DNA of 64,000 nucleotides, from assembly GCA_013399305.1 (NCBI GenBank), contig VXAI01000021.1, positions 6,433,151 to 6,497,150 of the forward strand. Reading direction: 5' to 3'. A program made the translations under genes and the position numbers. Below are positions 13,157-26,996 of the stretch, in pieces (the stretch's first letter is position 1; each line of letters begins with the position of its first letter). The notes under the pieces were generated by a model. The model ran no database searches and was not told the DNA's origin. It saw only the letters and a list, made by a program, of their open reading frames with translations. Origin of the DNA: Rostratula benghalensis. Lineage: Eukaryota; Chordata; Aves; Charadriiformes; Rostratulidae.

Positions 13157-15719
13157 TTTAGAGAGAAATTGCAGAAGTCTTGAGAAGCAGTTAGGATATG
13201 CCAGAAACCAAGGAACAAATACAGATATGGCTACAACTGCAATTTTTGTAGGGAAAGGGAGCTCCGTACCTATTACACTGCAAGAACTGAATAGGGTCAT
13301 CAGTCACCAATTCCAATCGTTTAAGATCAAGTGGTGCCTCGTGTACTTTCTGACACAGAACCTTCTCCTGAATTATCAGTTCTCTCCACCGTTTCATCTC
13401 AACACCCTTCCAAAATTAGGAGGCATAAATGGCTTTACCACTCCCTCGGCCTAAACAGCTCTCAGAAGAGCAGTCACCTTTCCTCCTCAAGGCAAGCAAA
13501 GGTACATTTGTATTCCTCCTGTCTTCTACAGACATCCAGTCCCTATTTCCTCCTCTCATGGAAAAAACGAGCAGAACAGCTACATTTTCAACTAGATAGG
13601 GCAACAGCTGGTAAGTATTTTGTTGCCAGCATGCAATAAACAGCCTTTAGCCTTCACCGCTCTCCTCTTACCCTTCATATTTGGAACCCAACTCAGAGAA
13701 CTCCTCTTTCCTCTCATTCCTTCATGCAGTCACCTACTTAATAGCCTCTACTACTCACTTCACTCTCAGGGGGCTGTTCCTTCATTGACTCAGTATCAGA
13801 ACTTCTTCCCTTTTTAAGTTGAAGTCTCAAATATTATGTTATCTGAAGTTCCTAAGTCATCGTTTCAGCAAATCTCTTCTTCCTCTTCCGTCCTAACGCT
13901 GGCAGGTGGAGTAAGGAAGATACAGTAAACAAATTCAGCTAAGACAACAGTGAGCACAAGTACCCTCCAAGTGAAACAGAACTTCTGACTGAGAGGCCAG
14001 CAACAAGAAAAGGCAGAATGACCAAAGTCAGAGACACCAACAGTTCCTGGAAAGGAAGTAACGAAGACTTACATCAACAAAAAGTATTCAGTCCCTGCTA
14101 TGTATAAATGTTTCTCTGTGGGAAGACAGGTGATGGGCCTTTTTTACTCTGAATCCACACCACTTCTCAAAAGACTGGAACTTCTGACACTACCAACTAC
14201 ACCTATAAATAATGAAATCGAGGAAAGCAGCTCAAAATTTCTTCTCCTTCATCACATTTTGAAGCTACCAATTCCTTCTAGTTCTCTTTTTATTAGACTA
14301 GTAGAAAGACACTCCCTTCATTACAGTATAGAAACTCCTGTACAGAATTAAGAGATGTAAAATGTAAAGGAAAAAAAAAAAGTAAAATTCACTCCTTTAT
14401 GTCAAAATGTTATTGGTCTTTTTGGGTTACTTTCCTTGGAAAGCCACTAATGTCTGCCACCAGCATTAGAAGACTTTACTGCTTATAATTCAATTTTGAT
14501 TTCAAGACAGATTATAAAACTCAGTAGGAATTTACGTGAAAGAAATGCACCTCTGAACATTTTCTGAAAACCAGACTGAATTTCTTATGCTACCTGAACT
14601 TGCACTTCAGTTCATCTCTGGGATCAAAGAAAAATCATTCTAAAAAACCTAATAATTAAATAAAAGTTTCACATGCTGAGGAAATACCTTCAAATCATTA
14701 CACCTAGAATTTGATGTTCTAAGTGCTATTTAGAAGAAATAATTCTACAGCTTCCTGCACATGCATTTCTCTCTTAAATTCTCAAAGTCAAACTGAATCT
14801 TTAATTAGTTTTTTTAGCATGGACCCTTAAATCCTTCTACTTCCAAACTGTTTTACTCGTCTCTACTGCCTAACACAGAGTTTCTGTACAACACTCCTAT
14901 ATGCTTTGATTTTTTTCTTCTGGAGCACTGAGGGCTGGTAGAGGATGTTTTCAAAATTGCCATCAAGTAGATGCTTTATCATGGTCCAATTGAAGCCACA
15001 GTTTTCAACATGATCTCTTAACACTTCTTAGTAATTTACTAGATGTAAAAACAAGAAAGACAAATACATACAAATACACACCAACTGGCTTGGGTTGCTT
15101 TTCAGCAGGAAGTAAGTGCTTTCATGGGGAAAAAAAAAAATTAGTAGCAGCAATACTTTCTAGCCCCTTGGAGCCTGGTTCAGAACATTCCAAATAGTTT
15201 TACAAAGTGACTTGAATATATCAAACAGCAAATCATCGTAATATATTGTATTCTCCTTGTAGCTGAGATTAGATCACCATCAGTATGATGATAATGTGTT
15301 AAATCACTCTAGATACTCAACAGATTCTGAAATTTGACTTTAGCATTACCTAGTACATTTAGCTATTGATTCATTAGGGCTGAAATATCCCCTGTTCTAA
15401 CCAGCTTAAAATGCCCTCAAAGATAATTAGCAGTATATATGTATAATTAAGAGTATATAAGGACTTAACAAAGGTTTGTTTATTAACAACTGATTGCTTC
15501 ATTACTGTCACAGGAAAACCAGTCTCGAGTCAGAGAACTGGTACTTTAATTTATGCCAGTTAAAAACAAGTTTTGACCACTGATTCAGGTACAAAGATAA
15601 CAATAAACAATTAAACAAACATCTGGGAACACACCTTTCCTCTCCTTCACAGGCTTAACTTCAGTCCAGCACTTTTCTTCCCCAGTCTCTAACCTCAGCT
15701 TTGCTTGTCGATCCATCTA

Positions 15720-16406
15720 TCCCAAGTAATTTGGTGAGGTGATGTGCAGTAGAGGAGGTTGGGGTCATGCACATACCAGTTTTATTCTGCTCTTCCTTGT
15801 CTCTTTTTCATTTTCTTCTGCTCCAGTACAGATACATACATACTATATACTAGTATACTGTATATACTATATACATACTATACATACTATAAGTCCCTCC
15901 AGGGGTGGAGGTGTATAGACACTCCAGGAGTGTCCCCAACCCAGCACATGTTGCTGGTGGCCAGCATCCCTCGGGGGTTATGCTTCTTCTGGCATGGAGC
16001 ACCTCCTTCCAACAGTGTCTCTCTAGCTCTGTCCCCAGTGTTCCTTTACACACCTCCTGCCCTTCATGGCTGTTCCTCGGTCTGAAATACCCACAAGCAG
16101 ATGTGCCAGTGGCTCCTCAAGCTAGCCTAGGTTTTGACACACACTTGGGTGTGTTTACAGTGGTTTCAAAGCTGGCTGGAAGCAGCTGTGACAGACACAC
16201 AGCAGTTCCTCATCTCCTCTCACACAACCTGCCCCTGCTCTCAAAAGTCAGCAATTTGTGCCCAGTAGAGATATTACTGGATTTTCCATCTTGGAGGCCA
16301 CTGTTTGCAAAACACTCTTGAAAAAAGAAATACTTTCTATCTATCTTCAGTTCAAGTGAAACTGAGTTGGCATCCAAGTTAAAAAAAAAAAAAAAAAAAA
16401 AAAAAA
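15720..16406 (+). other. GC-richer block of unknown origin ending in an A26 run
   Basis: Base composition here is clearly higher in G+C than the surrounding intron, with long stretches such as GGTGGCCAGCATCCCTCGGG and GGCATGGAGCACCTCCTTCC. It contains a TA-rich stretch (15835-15897), a small hairpin formed by CTCCAGGGGTGGAG (about 15898-15911), and ends in 26 adenines at 16381-16406. The longest open frame (15905-16321, plus, 138 codons) resembles no family I know and has no splice or promoter context. The layout suggests a diverged retro-element or retrocopy, but I found no target-site duplication. Confidence 0.4.
16381..16406 (+). repeat. A26 homopolymer
   Basis: A run of 26 adenines followed by a GA-rich stretch (GAAAGAGAGAAGGG). 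It closes the GC-richer block to its left. Confidence 0.95.
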
Positions 16407-17869
16407 GAAAGAGAGAAGGGTCCTTTTCAGAAAGGCTCACAGAAGTGTCAAAAAAATTTCATACATTAAAACCTCAAAAGTCAAGGCCCACAGCAGTTCA
16501 GATGAATCTTCAGAAAAACAATCAACTTAAATATGAAGAAAGATCAAAGTTGGAAAAAAGACCAAAACATAACAAATCAGAATTAAAAAAAAAGCACTGT
16601 TAATCCTTCCACAGAAAAGTCCTGTGATAGAGATTTACAGATCTACTTATAATGCATAAAATCTAACTACCTGACATGGTTTCTTAAATTGTATATAACA
16701 AATAGGTAAGAAATATCTTTCCATCCCACCGGAACGGGATGGGATTTAGGGGTTTTTGATGAATCAGCATTCCTCCCAAATCAGAGCAATTCTTCAACAT
16801 TTCAGAGCTATATGTACTTCAAATTACAAAGTAACATTCATCGCCATTTGATAAATTTGAAAAATAAAATTATTATTTTCAACTATCCAAGTTACTAAAC
16901 TACAAGTTGCATTCTTTGTGAAAAGTATAGGTCCAGAAACATTTGAAAAAATTCCCACAGTAAAGGCAGTGAGCATCTGGCCTGCTCTTGCCACAGGAAG
17001 ATTCTTACTTTGATTAGAAGGTCTATTTCACCCAAATACAGAAATTTACATTTGATCCCCATACAAAGGCAAAAAGATAGAAAATGTCTGTCTTACGGAC
17101 TCTACTCCTTTACATGAATGTAAATACAAAGTAATTTGCTTAATGCTACTAACCAAGATTAAAACCTGTGCAAGAGAAGACAGGAACTGCACTCCCATTT
17201 AATAATAAAAACAATCCAGTACAGTACACTCAGCACATTTTTCCAGTACTTTGTATAGCATAATTACTGTTGATTCTCTGCTGGCATTTTTTAATCTAAC
17301 TAGTTAAATTATAGCGAAACTGTAGTCCCTAAAACTCATGGTTTGGGGTGAGAATGTCCATACTATCTGACTATTTCAGCTGACTTTTACCAAGTCATTC
17401 ATCTTTCAGCAGAGCAGTTACATCTGAAGGCATCAGATAATTCAAGAGGTGACTGCAATTCAACACCTCAGTGATTTTACATTCTCAACTGGTTTAGCAC
17501 AACAGGCAGTAACACACACACAAAATAATATCAGATCACAGGTTTTCAACAACAGCTATCATTTGTTTCAATATATGCTACTGATAACTACTGATAACTT
17601 TCCAAAGATATCAAGGCTACATACCAAATTTTAACTCATCATTAAGTCAGGTTTCCTTCACATCTTTATTTTCTAATGAGTTTTCAATCACAGAACTTGT
17701 TGGGTTTAATTCTTTTGATCAAGTATTTGAAAACACGTTTAATCAATAATGTAAATGTATATTTTATGTAAAGGAATCTATTACAGATATTTAACAAAAT
17801 TTGAATGTATTTATTAAAGAGCAAATTAGAAAATCTGAATTATGGGGAGGGAGAACATGTATGTATTTT

Positions 17870-17894
17870 TATATATATATATATCTATCTATAT
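17870..17894 (+). repeat. (TA)n(TCTA)n microsatellite
   Basis: TA repeats followed by two TCTA units, then a TA pair. Confidence 0.9.
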
Positions 17895-20800
17895 GATTTT
17901 GCCATTCCAGTAAGACCTATGCCTTCAGTATGCATTTAAACATATCCACTGGTCTCCCATATTTTGCATAATTTGGTAAAGCTACTCTGCATCAACATGG
18001 ACCGAGGTTGACTACATCAGCTGGGCTTCAGAAGTGCATACACTGACATTGGGACAGACCACCATTTCCTATTCTATTATACTGTACAGCTCAGTTGGCT
18101 AAACTAAAGGATCGAGTAACCTCTACCCAACTCTGGTCTCTACTGCTTTCACTGGACAAGTAACAGCCTTCATCCATTTTTTCTGATAAAAAAATTAAAA
18201 GAAACCGATTAAGATCTTCCCATGAATCAGTTTTAGATCCTGATCATGTTCCCTCCACTCTGCATCTATGCTTTCCAAAGTCTTTCAACCCCCTTTTATT
18301 AAATTCTTAACACTAAAAGGAAATTCCTACAATATAAAATCATATTAATGAAAACTAATCAAAATGTGACACCACATCGAAACACACACACTGAACACCA
18401 GTAGTAACCTCCTTAATTAGTGCCTGCCAGTATCTGCTTTACAGATCTACAGAGATTCCAGAGGTTTTTCCTCTTCATTCCACTCCCTTTAATGAAAGTG
18501 ACAGGAAGAACTGGCACTTATTGACACCTTGGTTTTAAATTGTTAGCAGATTCAGATTGACACAGCCAGCTAGCAGGATCTTAGTATCATTAATACAAAG
18601 ATTTCTGCCTTTTGGTACCCTTTCAAATAACATGCAAGCTGCCCAAAAACCGGGCAGAAACCTCACAGCTAGCACTGCTCACCAAATTCAAATCAAATAC
18701 ACAGAAGTTTCTGGAAATATTTGAAACCACTTAAACTCAAATGCACTATACTCATCACTCAGAAAAAAAACCACTTAATATAGTATATATATGCGTGAGC
18801 ATAGCATGGAATATCACTGCATATTAACAACGTGTTTCACGTAAAACAGTAATTGCTCTCATTATTAATTACATATGCAAACCATGCCTGGCAGGAACAA
18901 GAATTCAAAAGACACTTCCAACAAAACTGCTGCTATTACTATTATTAACCATCCAGATTGTTATTTTCATAGCTATTCCTACAAAAGCAAAACTATTCCT
19001 ACACTTTAGCTGAACTATTTTGCAATTTTTTGTAGCAAAATATTTATGTCATATTAAGTGGGGTACAAAAATTGTGAAGAGATTGCAGCAATTTGAAAGT
19101 TGCAATTTTACATTTACAGTGATAAACTTTCATGAATGAATTTCATAAAAGGAACTTCATTTTCATGAAGGCTGCCAGGTAGTAATAACCATCATCATGC
19201 AATAGAAGTTTACCTTTAAGAATGCCTAACTCTTTAACAGAATCAAAACTGACCACACAGTAAATCAGGCTCCAAATTTTTAGACATTACATTCTTGTCC
19301 CTGTACAAAGCATACACACAGTGAATTTGGCCAAGACCAAAACCAAAATTTTGGCCTATAAGAACACTGAATGAGCTGTCTATACCTTAAACTATTAAGA
19401 AGAAAAAAAAAAAAAAAGCAACTTTTCTCCCCAGCTAACCTCTTCAGATCTGCCCTCTTCCTCTTTTCCCATTTCCCATCTTTTACTTTAAACAATACAA
19501 ACATGCAACACATTAAAATTCTGGCATAATTTCCTGGTTCCTGAACCCTAGTCCGCTGAGCTCCCTTCTTATATAAATCTTTCCCCATGAAAGGTCACAT
19601 GCCATCTCTTGCTTGCCCTTGAAATTCCAGAAGCGAGCTGTTAATGCAACTTACATTCCAAATTAATGAGAACTATGATAAACTCTGTCTTTTCACTTAC
19701 AAACCTCTGATAAAAATACATTTGAGCTCTAAGTATTGTCAATCGTACATTCAAAGCTTTGAGTGCATGCACTTTGGTGATCCGTTACAAAAGATACCAT
19801 TTTCAGGTCTGCACAGAAGAAACATCCTACCGAACACAGGGAAAGAACATCAGCAATTACGCAGCGCAAAATACCTTAAACCTACTGTTACAGATCCTAC
19901 ACCTAAAGTTAATACATCATTCTGAGTATTTAAAAATACAAAGTTAGAAGCATACCATCAATGTGAAAGATACACAGATGCAGGTGGGGGTAGAGTATCC
20001 TTCTTTTCAAAACAGTAGCTACTGATAAAGAAATCACTAAAGTCTGCCGTGAAGTAAAATCTTTTTCACATCAAAGTTCTTACACAATATGAAACAGCAC
20101 AAGTTTTAAACTATCAAGGATTCTTGTAACTTTTTAAGAGGTTTGGAAAAGCTCTTCATGAAAGCATGAAGACAACTCATGTTCCATTTATGCCTCCATA
20201 CCTTCAAGAACATTGCTACAGAAATCTTGATGACAGAAGACAGAAAATGCCACAAAAGATATTCCCATTTTAACTCTGCCCCAATACAGAAGTCAGAGCT
20301 GGAATCGAAGTGGAGCAGCTAACATTAAATACCTAGAAAGAAAAATACTTCTTTGATAGTCCCTAAAACATAGGGCATGAATTTCTGACAAAAACCTGCT
20401 CAACCTCATTATAGAACACAGCAGGCTATGTGCATCTTAAACTCTCAAGTGGCCTGGACATGGAAATTTACACAAAGAGCACTTAACTCCAATGTACTCT
20501 AGAGAAGACAGACTTTATTGCAGCCTGACAGCCACAAAAGGTTAAACAAAATGCTGGGGTTTAGGAAGATGGAGTGAAGACAGGCTTCTCCAATGACCAC
20601 AGACACTATTTGTACAACTGGCAAAATTCATAGCCAGTTCATCTTAATAAAGTCAAAGAAATGCATGCAACAATCCTGGGAATTTGAACGACAGACGTTC
20701 TGGAGGCTTGGCATATTATCAAGGATATAACAAATAAGAGGATAAGATGACCCTAAGGCCCTTTTCTTTGTAAACAGGAAAAAATTGTTGAACTTATCAG

Positions 20801-21255
20801 AAAAAAAAAAAAAACAAACCAAAACCCAACAACAACAAAAAAAAAAAACCCAGTAGCACTTCAATCTTCCCCCAAATGTACTGGTACTGCTAGTCAGGAC
20901 TACCTGAAATACCTGGATGGTTCAAATTCCTGAGTGCTTCACTATTTGTTTCATTTTGATACTTTTCTATTTTGCAGAGCTGATAAACCATCTTAAACAC
21001 AGGGGAAGAAAGCATAGAGAAAATGATCTATCACATTTATACCAAAGGATGTACAAGAAACGGGCTCGATCGATACCACCCAAATCTCAGATTAGCACCT
21101 TATTCACAGGATCACCCTTCCCTCAACTGCAATACATCTTGGCCTACAGGGGTAAACTATGATCGGCATTACTCCTGGGTATCAGAAATCCTTTCTATGC
21201 TTTGCAAATGAAGGAAGAAAAACATTCTATTTTGCATTTTACTTGACTTAAATTA

Positions 21256-21275
21256 GGGGGCGGGGGGGGAGCGGG
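21256..21275 (+). repeat. G-rich tract with quadruplex potential
   Basis: GGGGG, C, eight G, A, then GCGGG within 20 bases, on the plus strand. Short loops between G runs would allow a quadruplex. Confidence 0.7.
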
Positions 21276-22789
21276 ATCAAGCATATGGCAATCCATGCCA
21301 TATCTCATTCTGCTAAACCAGCAAGAGTTTTTGCTGAAAGTCGGCTAGCAACTGCTACTCATTTAGAAAGTCTCTAGAAGAGGTTTGAAAAGTCTGGAGG
21401 AAAAAATCATATTTAAGGATTAACGTCATCCATTGAAGCTGTATCAGCACAAACCAAGATGAAGATGGATAAATACCATAAAAAGAAGAAGAGGAAGGAA
21501 GACAGAGAAAGGGAAGCAGGAGCAGAATGCAGAGAAAGAAGGAGGAATAAATAGGGATGTTATAATCATCACCATAGGTTAGATGCCTATTTACCTCCTG
21601 CAACGGTGTCCCTCTAATACTGCTCTGCATCGGGCATAACAGCACTGGCTGCTAGAGCACGCAATGATTTGGTCAGCCAGGACTTCATTGGCTGCTAACC
21701 CTTCTGAAGAGGCACTTACCACACCTCATCAAGTCAGCATTATACCTAAAAAACGTTAGTCATGCAAAGTGCCGTATCATTTTGAAAACTTTAGTGACCA
21801 CTGTTAATGACCTCACTGACATTTTTGAGCTGTGAGTTCTGTAAAAAAATGCTTCCTTTTGAGACTGTTGCATGTACTGTTTTTAAGAACATGTAAGAAC
21901 TTCTGCAATAACACAAAGTGTCCTTTAAAAAAAACTTTTCCATCCTAGGACCTATGAAGGTGTCACATACTGTTGAAGAACCTTCCAGTACTACCATCTT
22001 CCACCTTTCACTAGGATTCCAACTCCCCCAAAGTTTCACCTGGATAAGTTACTGATAAAATTATTATAGCCTGCCCATAACAACTGGATCTCAAGACTCA
22101 TCCTTCCAAGCAGAAGCTTGAGACATAATACACTTCTACACATACACTATATTTTGCTGGGTGAACATTAACATTGCTTTGCAGAAATCTTAAAAGGAAG
22201 TAACAGACAAGAGAAAGCAACACAATGTTAATTTTCAAGTTACTCCCTATCCAACAGTTGGCATAATCATCAAGAAATTGGAAAAAAAAACGTGGGGGGC
22301 TGGCAGGGAGAAAGTTTCCTGCTCACCAACAATTCCCCTTCTTGTTTGCAAACAAATCACTTTTGCCAGCTCCTGGATAGGAAGGGAAGATCAGACTTCA
22401 AAATAAACACTCTACATTAAACAAACATTCTTTTGAACACATAAAACTGAACAAGACTTCTCAGCTGTCTTGGAAAACTCTTTTTTTTTTTTTTACTTAT
22501 TTTCACAGAAGGTATAAAAATTAAGATGACAAAAATGTACTCAGCTTTGTAACTCTGAATCAAGGTCCTGGAGCTTCTCAGAATGCCCACAGAAAAAAAA
22601 TGAAAAAAATTTAGGTAGCTTCTCAGTTCTAATAAAGAATGTACAATGCTTTAGAAATAGCACAGTCCTATTTATTAAATCCAATTTCTGTTTTCAGCAA
22701 GTTATTTTCCTCCCAGAACCACTCTTTGATTTACCTTTAATTGATATACCCTATAATTAAGCTCCATTTCGAAACTTCCTAAATGTAAT

Positions 22790-22809
22790 GGTAAAATTAT
22801 AATTTTACC
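22790..22809. repeat. 20-bp perfect palindrome
   Basis: GGTAAAATTATAATTTTACC reads the same on both strands with no spacer. The next flanking bases do not extend it. Confidence 0.95.
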
Positions 22810-25800
22810 CTGAAAACAATTTCACATTTTTAAGATTACTATTTCAACATTTTATTAACCACACATTTCAGCATACAAATATACAAAGCTGGTTGAAGTA
22901 AATACATCTCTTTTACATTTTTACTTTTTGATGGACTGCTTTTATAAACCAATCATGGATTGCAAGGTTAGAGTAAGTATACAAATATTAACAGTCCAGA
23001 GCTGTAAGTAGCTGTTGCCGTAATCTCATTTTGGTGAGTATCAAGAAAAGCTATTCATACTCAAAAAAAAAAAAAAAAGCAAAGACACAACTTCACAAAA
23101 AGTCCTTCTACATTTACTCTTAGAGAACTCTGTTCATCTGCTGAAATTTACTTTTCCAAATAATTTTATAGTAGTATAATAGGTAGGGAAGAATATATCT
23201 ACAACAGTTCTTCTATATTGGTGTGCATTTACAGGATTCCTGAATAGGAAGATTCAGGTCTAAATGCAATAATTAAAATCCAAACAGAATTCAGCCCCAG
23301 CAAACTGAATATGGAAATATGCTACTACTCTCTATGGAAAATGTTAAAAGTATAGTTTAGGAGGGTTTTGAAATCAACATCATCAACACCTGTGTGAACA
23401 TCAATAAACAAGGTTACAAAACCAACGCAAAAAGAGATTATCTCTGTTACATTCTATGGGCATATGAGAGAACCATGTGACAAGGAACAAAAAGACAATA
23501 CTACTCAAAGGAATTTCTTTTTAAGTACCCTCTAAGTTATCATAGTAAGAGATTAATTTATAAAACCTATATGTATGATTATGAAATTAAATTTTTAATA
23601 GGTCCTTTCAGATCCTACAGAATTTAGGCAAGTTGAAGACTAAAACCTATCTAAAAAGTCTGAAGAAGTTTCCTAATATTGTCATCCCGTTTTCCTAAAA
23701 AAAGTGCTAAATAACAAATTAGAGTAAGGGAAAAATCAAATATATAAAAAAAAAACAAACAGACACACAAAACCAAACCCAGATAACTTCAATACAAAAA
23801 AACCATGTAAAATCTGATTGAGGGGAGGAGGAACAAGTAGCCTTGTGAGCTACTAAAGCCTGAATTCCTAAAGGGCTTGATCCCACTTGTTAGACTCTGT
23901 CTAATAAGATCTGAGCTCTGATAAATTTCTCTTGCATCTGTAACACCTGCTGCAAAGCAGCCTGGTTTGCAACAGCATTTTTATTGTACTATAAGCTTCT
24001 TCCACCTATGAATACTTGCACAGTTCTCCTACTGGACTACCACTTCCACAAAACTTGTCAGTACTTCCAGCATCTGCTGAACTGCTGGCTTGTTGGCTTT
24101 AACAGGGTATTCTTCACCCTTACCCAACTGGTTTCCTAAGGAAATGAGATTAACATAACGTGCCCTGCATAAACTTATCAGCTTCTCTCCACTCCCATCA
24201 GCTGTCAGCTAAAATCATACTTAGAACAAAAGTAGGAATGCAAAACCTGAATTTATATCAGTAAGATAAAGTTACTATTAAACTCAAGGCACCATAACAA
24301 TTACTATTTGTATTGCTTATTCTAAGGTCCACATAGGGAAAAATTGATTTTACAGACATGGTGTCTTCAGTTCAAGAACTGCTTCCAAACTGATGCATAT
24401 GCTACCAGAATAACATTACATCCAGTCTATTTGAAAGAATAAGACTAGTAGTAGCTGGATACACAAAAGGGAATAAGCACACACAAAGTTTGGGGTTGGG
24501 GCTTCTTTTGTAGATAACGTGTAAACTCTAGGACAAAGACATTTTTCAAAGGCAAACAATGAGATTTCCGCTGAAGCACACGTTTGTTTCCAATGGTCTG
24601 AACAACTGGGTTTGTTTGAGGGAGAGAGTCACAGAGCTCAAATTCAGAGAAAAAGGAAAGAGCTCTGAGACAAGTTCTCATAAAAATGGTGATTCAAAAG
24701 AGTATTCCAAAATGAAAGACAAAGATTTTGTACTGATTGCATGCCTAAATAAAAACTGGAAACAAAGCAAAGCAAATGGGTTTCACAAAATGTATAAAGT
24801 CACACTCTTTCCCTTTTAAAGGGATTCATAAAAAAAAAAAAAAAAACCACATTAAGGAGGAACACAAAACTTATTTCAGCTCCAAAAACTGCAGTGATTT
24901 GTGTAACATCATTTAAGACCTCCTCTCAGAAGGACTTCAGGCAAATATTCAGATTGCATGAGGAATCTTATCCCTACCGCAGTCTATCTTTGAAAAAGAT
25001 ATAATTAGATTACCAGTGTGAATTATCACCTGAAAATTTTGCTGATGAGGAAAACTGTCACCATACAAGACCAAATGTGTCTTCTCAAACGTTGACTTGT
25101 TTCAAAGGCACCAGGGAGTCGGATGTATCTAATTAGCAGGGAATGCAATGTTGCAAAACAGTAAGCAAAACGCTTCCCAGAGCTGGTTGATAACTTTAGC
25201 TCAGCATAGGGCTCACCAACAGACAGACCCATGATAAGTGAGCAGAGTACATATTTTGAGAGATAGAAAGAAGATTCTGCACAGAATTTCCATCCCATGA
25301 AGAAGAGCAAATACAGCATTAAAATATAGTTCTAGCTGTATCAAGTTCACATATTTGAATCTTCTAATAGAAGACTGTTCTTCACTAAAAATCAGAGACT
25401 TTTCTTCCCTTTTAAACTGAATACATGCTACTTTTTCCTAAGTCTTCATATACCTTTTAAAGTAAACTGACCTGTGTAAAGAGCAAGGAAAGAAACATGC
25501 AGTAATAGGCTTACATAACTTCGTGCATTTGACCTGAGGAAAAAAAAAAACCTGCTGAGATAAATGGCCATATATACTAGCATTATAAGTTACTTTTGTG
25601 AATGTTTATAAAAATATTTTAACAACCAAACATTTTGCAGCTATCTGTAACATACAAAAAGCTAATAAGATAAAGGGTGTTATTTTAAAAACAAAAATCA
25701 ACAGAAGATGCAAATCAATGTTTTAAAGTCAAGCTATTTGCCACTAGTTAGGATCTATATTTTTAAGTAAATTACCTGAAAGATTACTCATGCATCCAAA

Positions 25801-26982
25801 AACGTTGGCTCTTTCTACAGAGTTAAATTATATTAGCTAATCTCCTTGAAGATCAGCTTGTTAATGAGGTAGACCTGCATAATCTGGTTTTGAACATATT
25901 TATTGGTTTATTGCTAATGTCAAACCTAACTGAGCAAATAAAGTGAGCTAAGAGATAGTCAAAAAGATTCCTCTACTTCTTCAACCAGAGAGAAAGTTAT
26001 TATTTGAGTTACCCATCACAATCCACCTCTTTGGTCAGTACACTGAACTGAACTCACTACTCTGTTCCATTTCCACATCTCAGCTGCAAACTGGATTGCC
26101 CCGCTTTCCATAGGAATGACCTTGTGCATCACATAAGTTCCTTAAGGGAAGGCAGATGAAGAAACACAAGAGCACACTGTTTTAAATATAGAAGGTAAAG
26201 AAAGTAAAAAAGTAAGGTTCAGATTTAACAAGCAATGCTTAAGACACTCAAAAATAAGAAAAAAAATACAAGTTAACGTCCTTCAGCTTTTATTTTGCCA
26301 AGTTTAGCCTTACCTTACAACAGTTATTAAGTGGGATACTATTAGTTAAATGCCAACAGCACAAGCATCACATATCCAATAGTAGTTACAGCAGTTTTTG
26401 TTAGAGGGACAGAACCACAGCAGCTTCATATTTGAAGTTTTTAAATTTGGCAACTGCCTCAGGAGGTATTACTTTATGAAGCAGAAGCTTCCATATCATC
26501 TACTACATTTTCTTAAAAAAAAAACCAAAAAAAAAAAAACCACTTTAAAAGTTTTATTTCAGAATCTTGTAATGACTGTTGCTGTGTTAAGCTGCTTCAT
26601 TAGTGCAATATAAGATACTCGTCTTAAACCAACTGCAGATGCAGCTCAAACTCACTGCAGGAAACCCAGCGGCGGCCACATAATGTGATGTGAGAATATG
26701 CTGTAGCATGAGGCTACATTATCACAGGCAATAGCAAAGAGGGAAGGCCAACAGTCCATCTCCCCCTTTTCCTCTTTTTTTGCCTACTAAATGCATCATT
26801 ATATTTAAAGAGAGACTGCTTAATTTTCAAAGACTTTGCCTACTAAATTCTTGTCAGCCTAACAGCTGTATTGAAAACACATTTTCCTTGTGCCAGATGT
26901 CAGAACACAAACTTAATGATTCAACTTATAGAATACTTCCATCATAATACTGCAACACGTAACAACAGCGGTCACCACCTTG

Positions 26983-26996
26983 GTTACCGTGGTGAC
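26983..26996. promoter_or_regulatory. RFX X-box-like site in intron 1
   Basis: GTTACCGTGGTGAC is a 14-bp imperfect palindrome close to the RFX X-box form GTTRCCATGGYAAC, with two off-consensus bases. A neighbouring half-site GTCACC at 26971-26976 makes a larger inverted repeat (GTCACCAC and GTGGTGAC). It is the only X-box-like site I noticed by eye. Function is not shown by the sequence. Confidence 0.35.

Noticed and set aside
15905..16321. 138-codon plus-strand frame in the GC-richer block.
   Set aside because: No recognisable domain; overlapping frames of similar length exist on both strands, as expected from composition.
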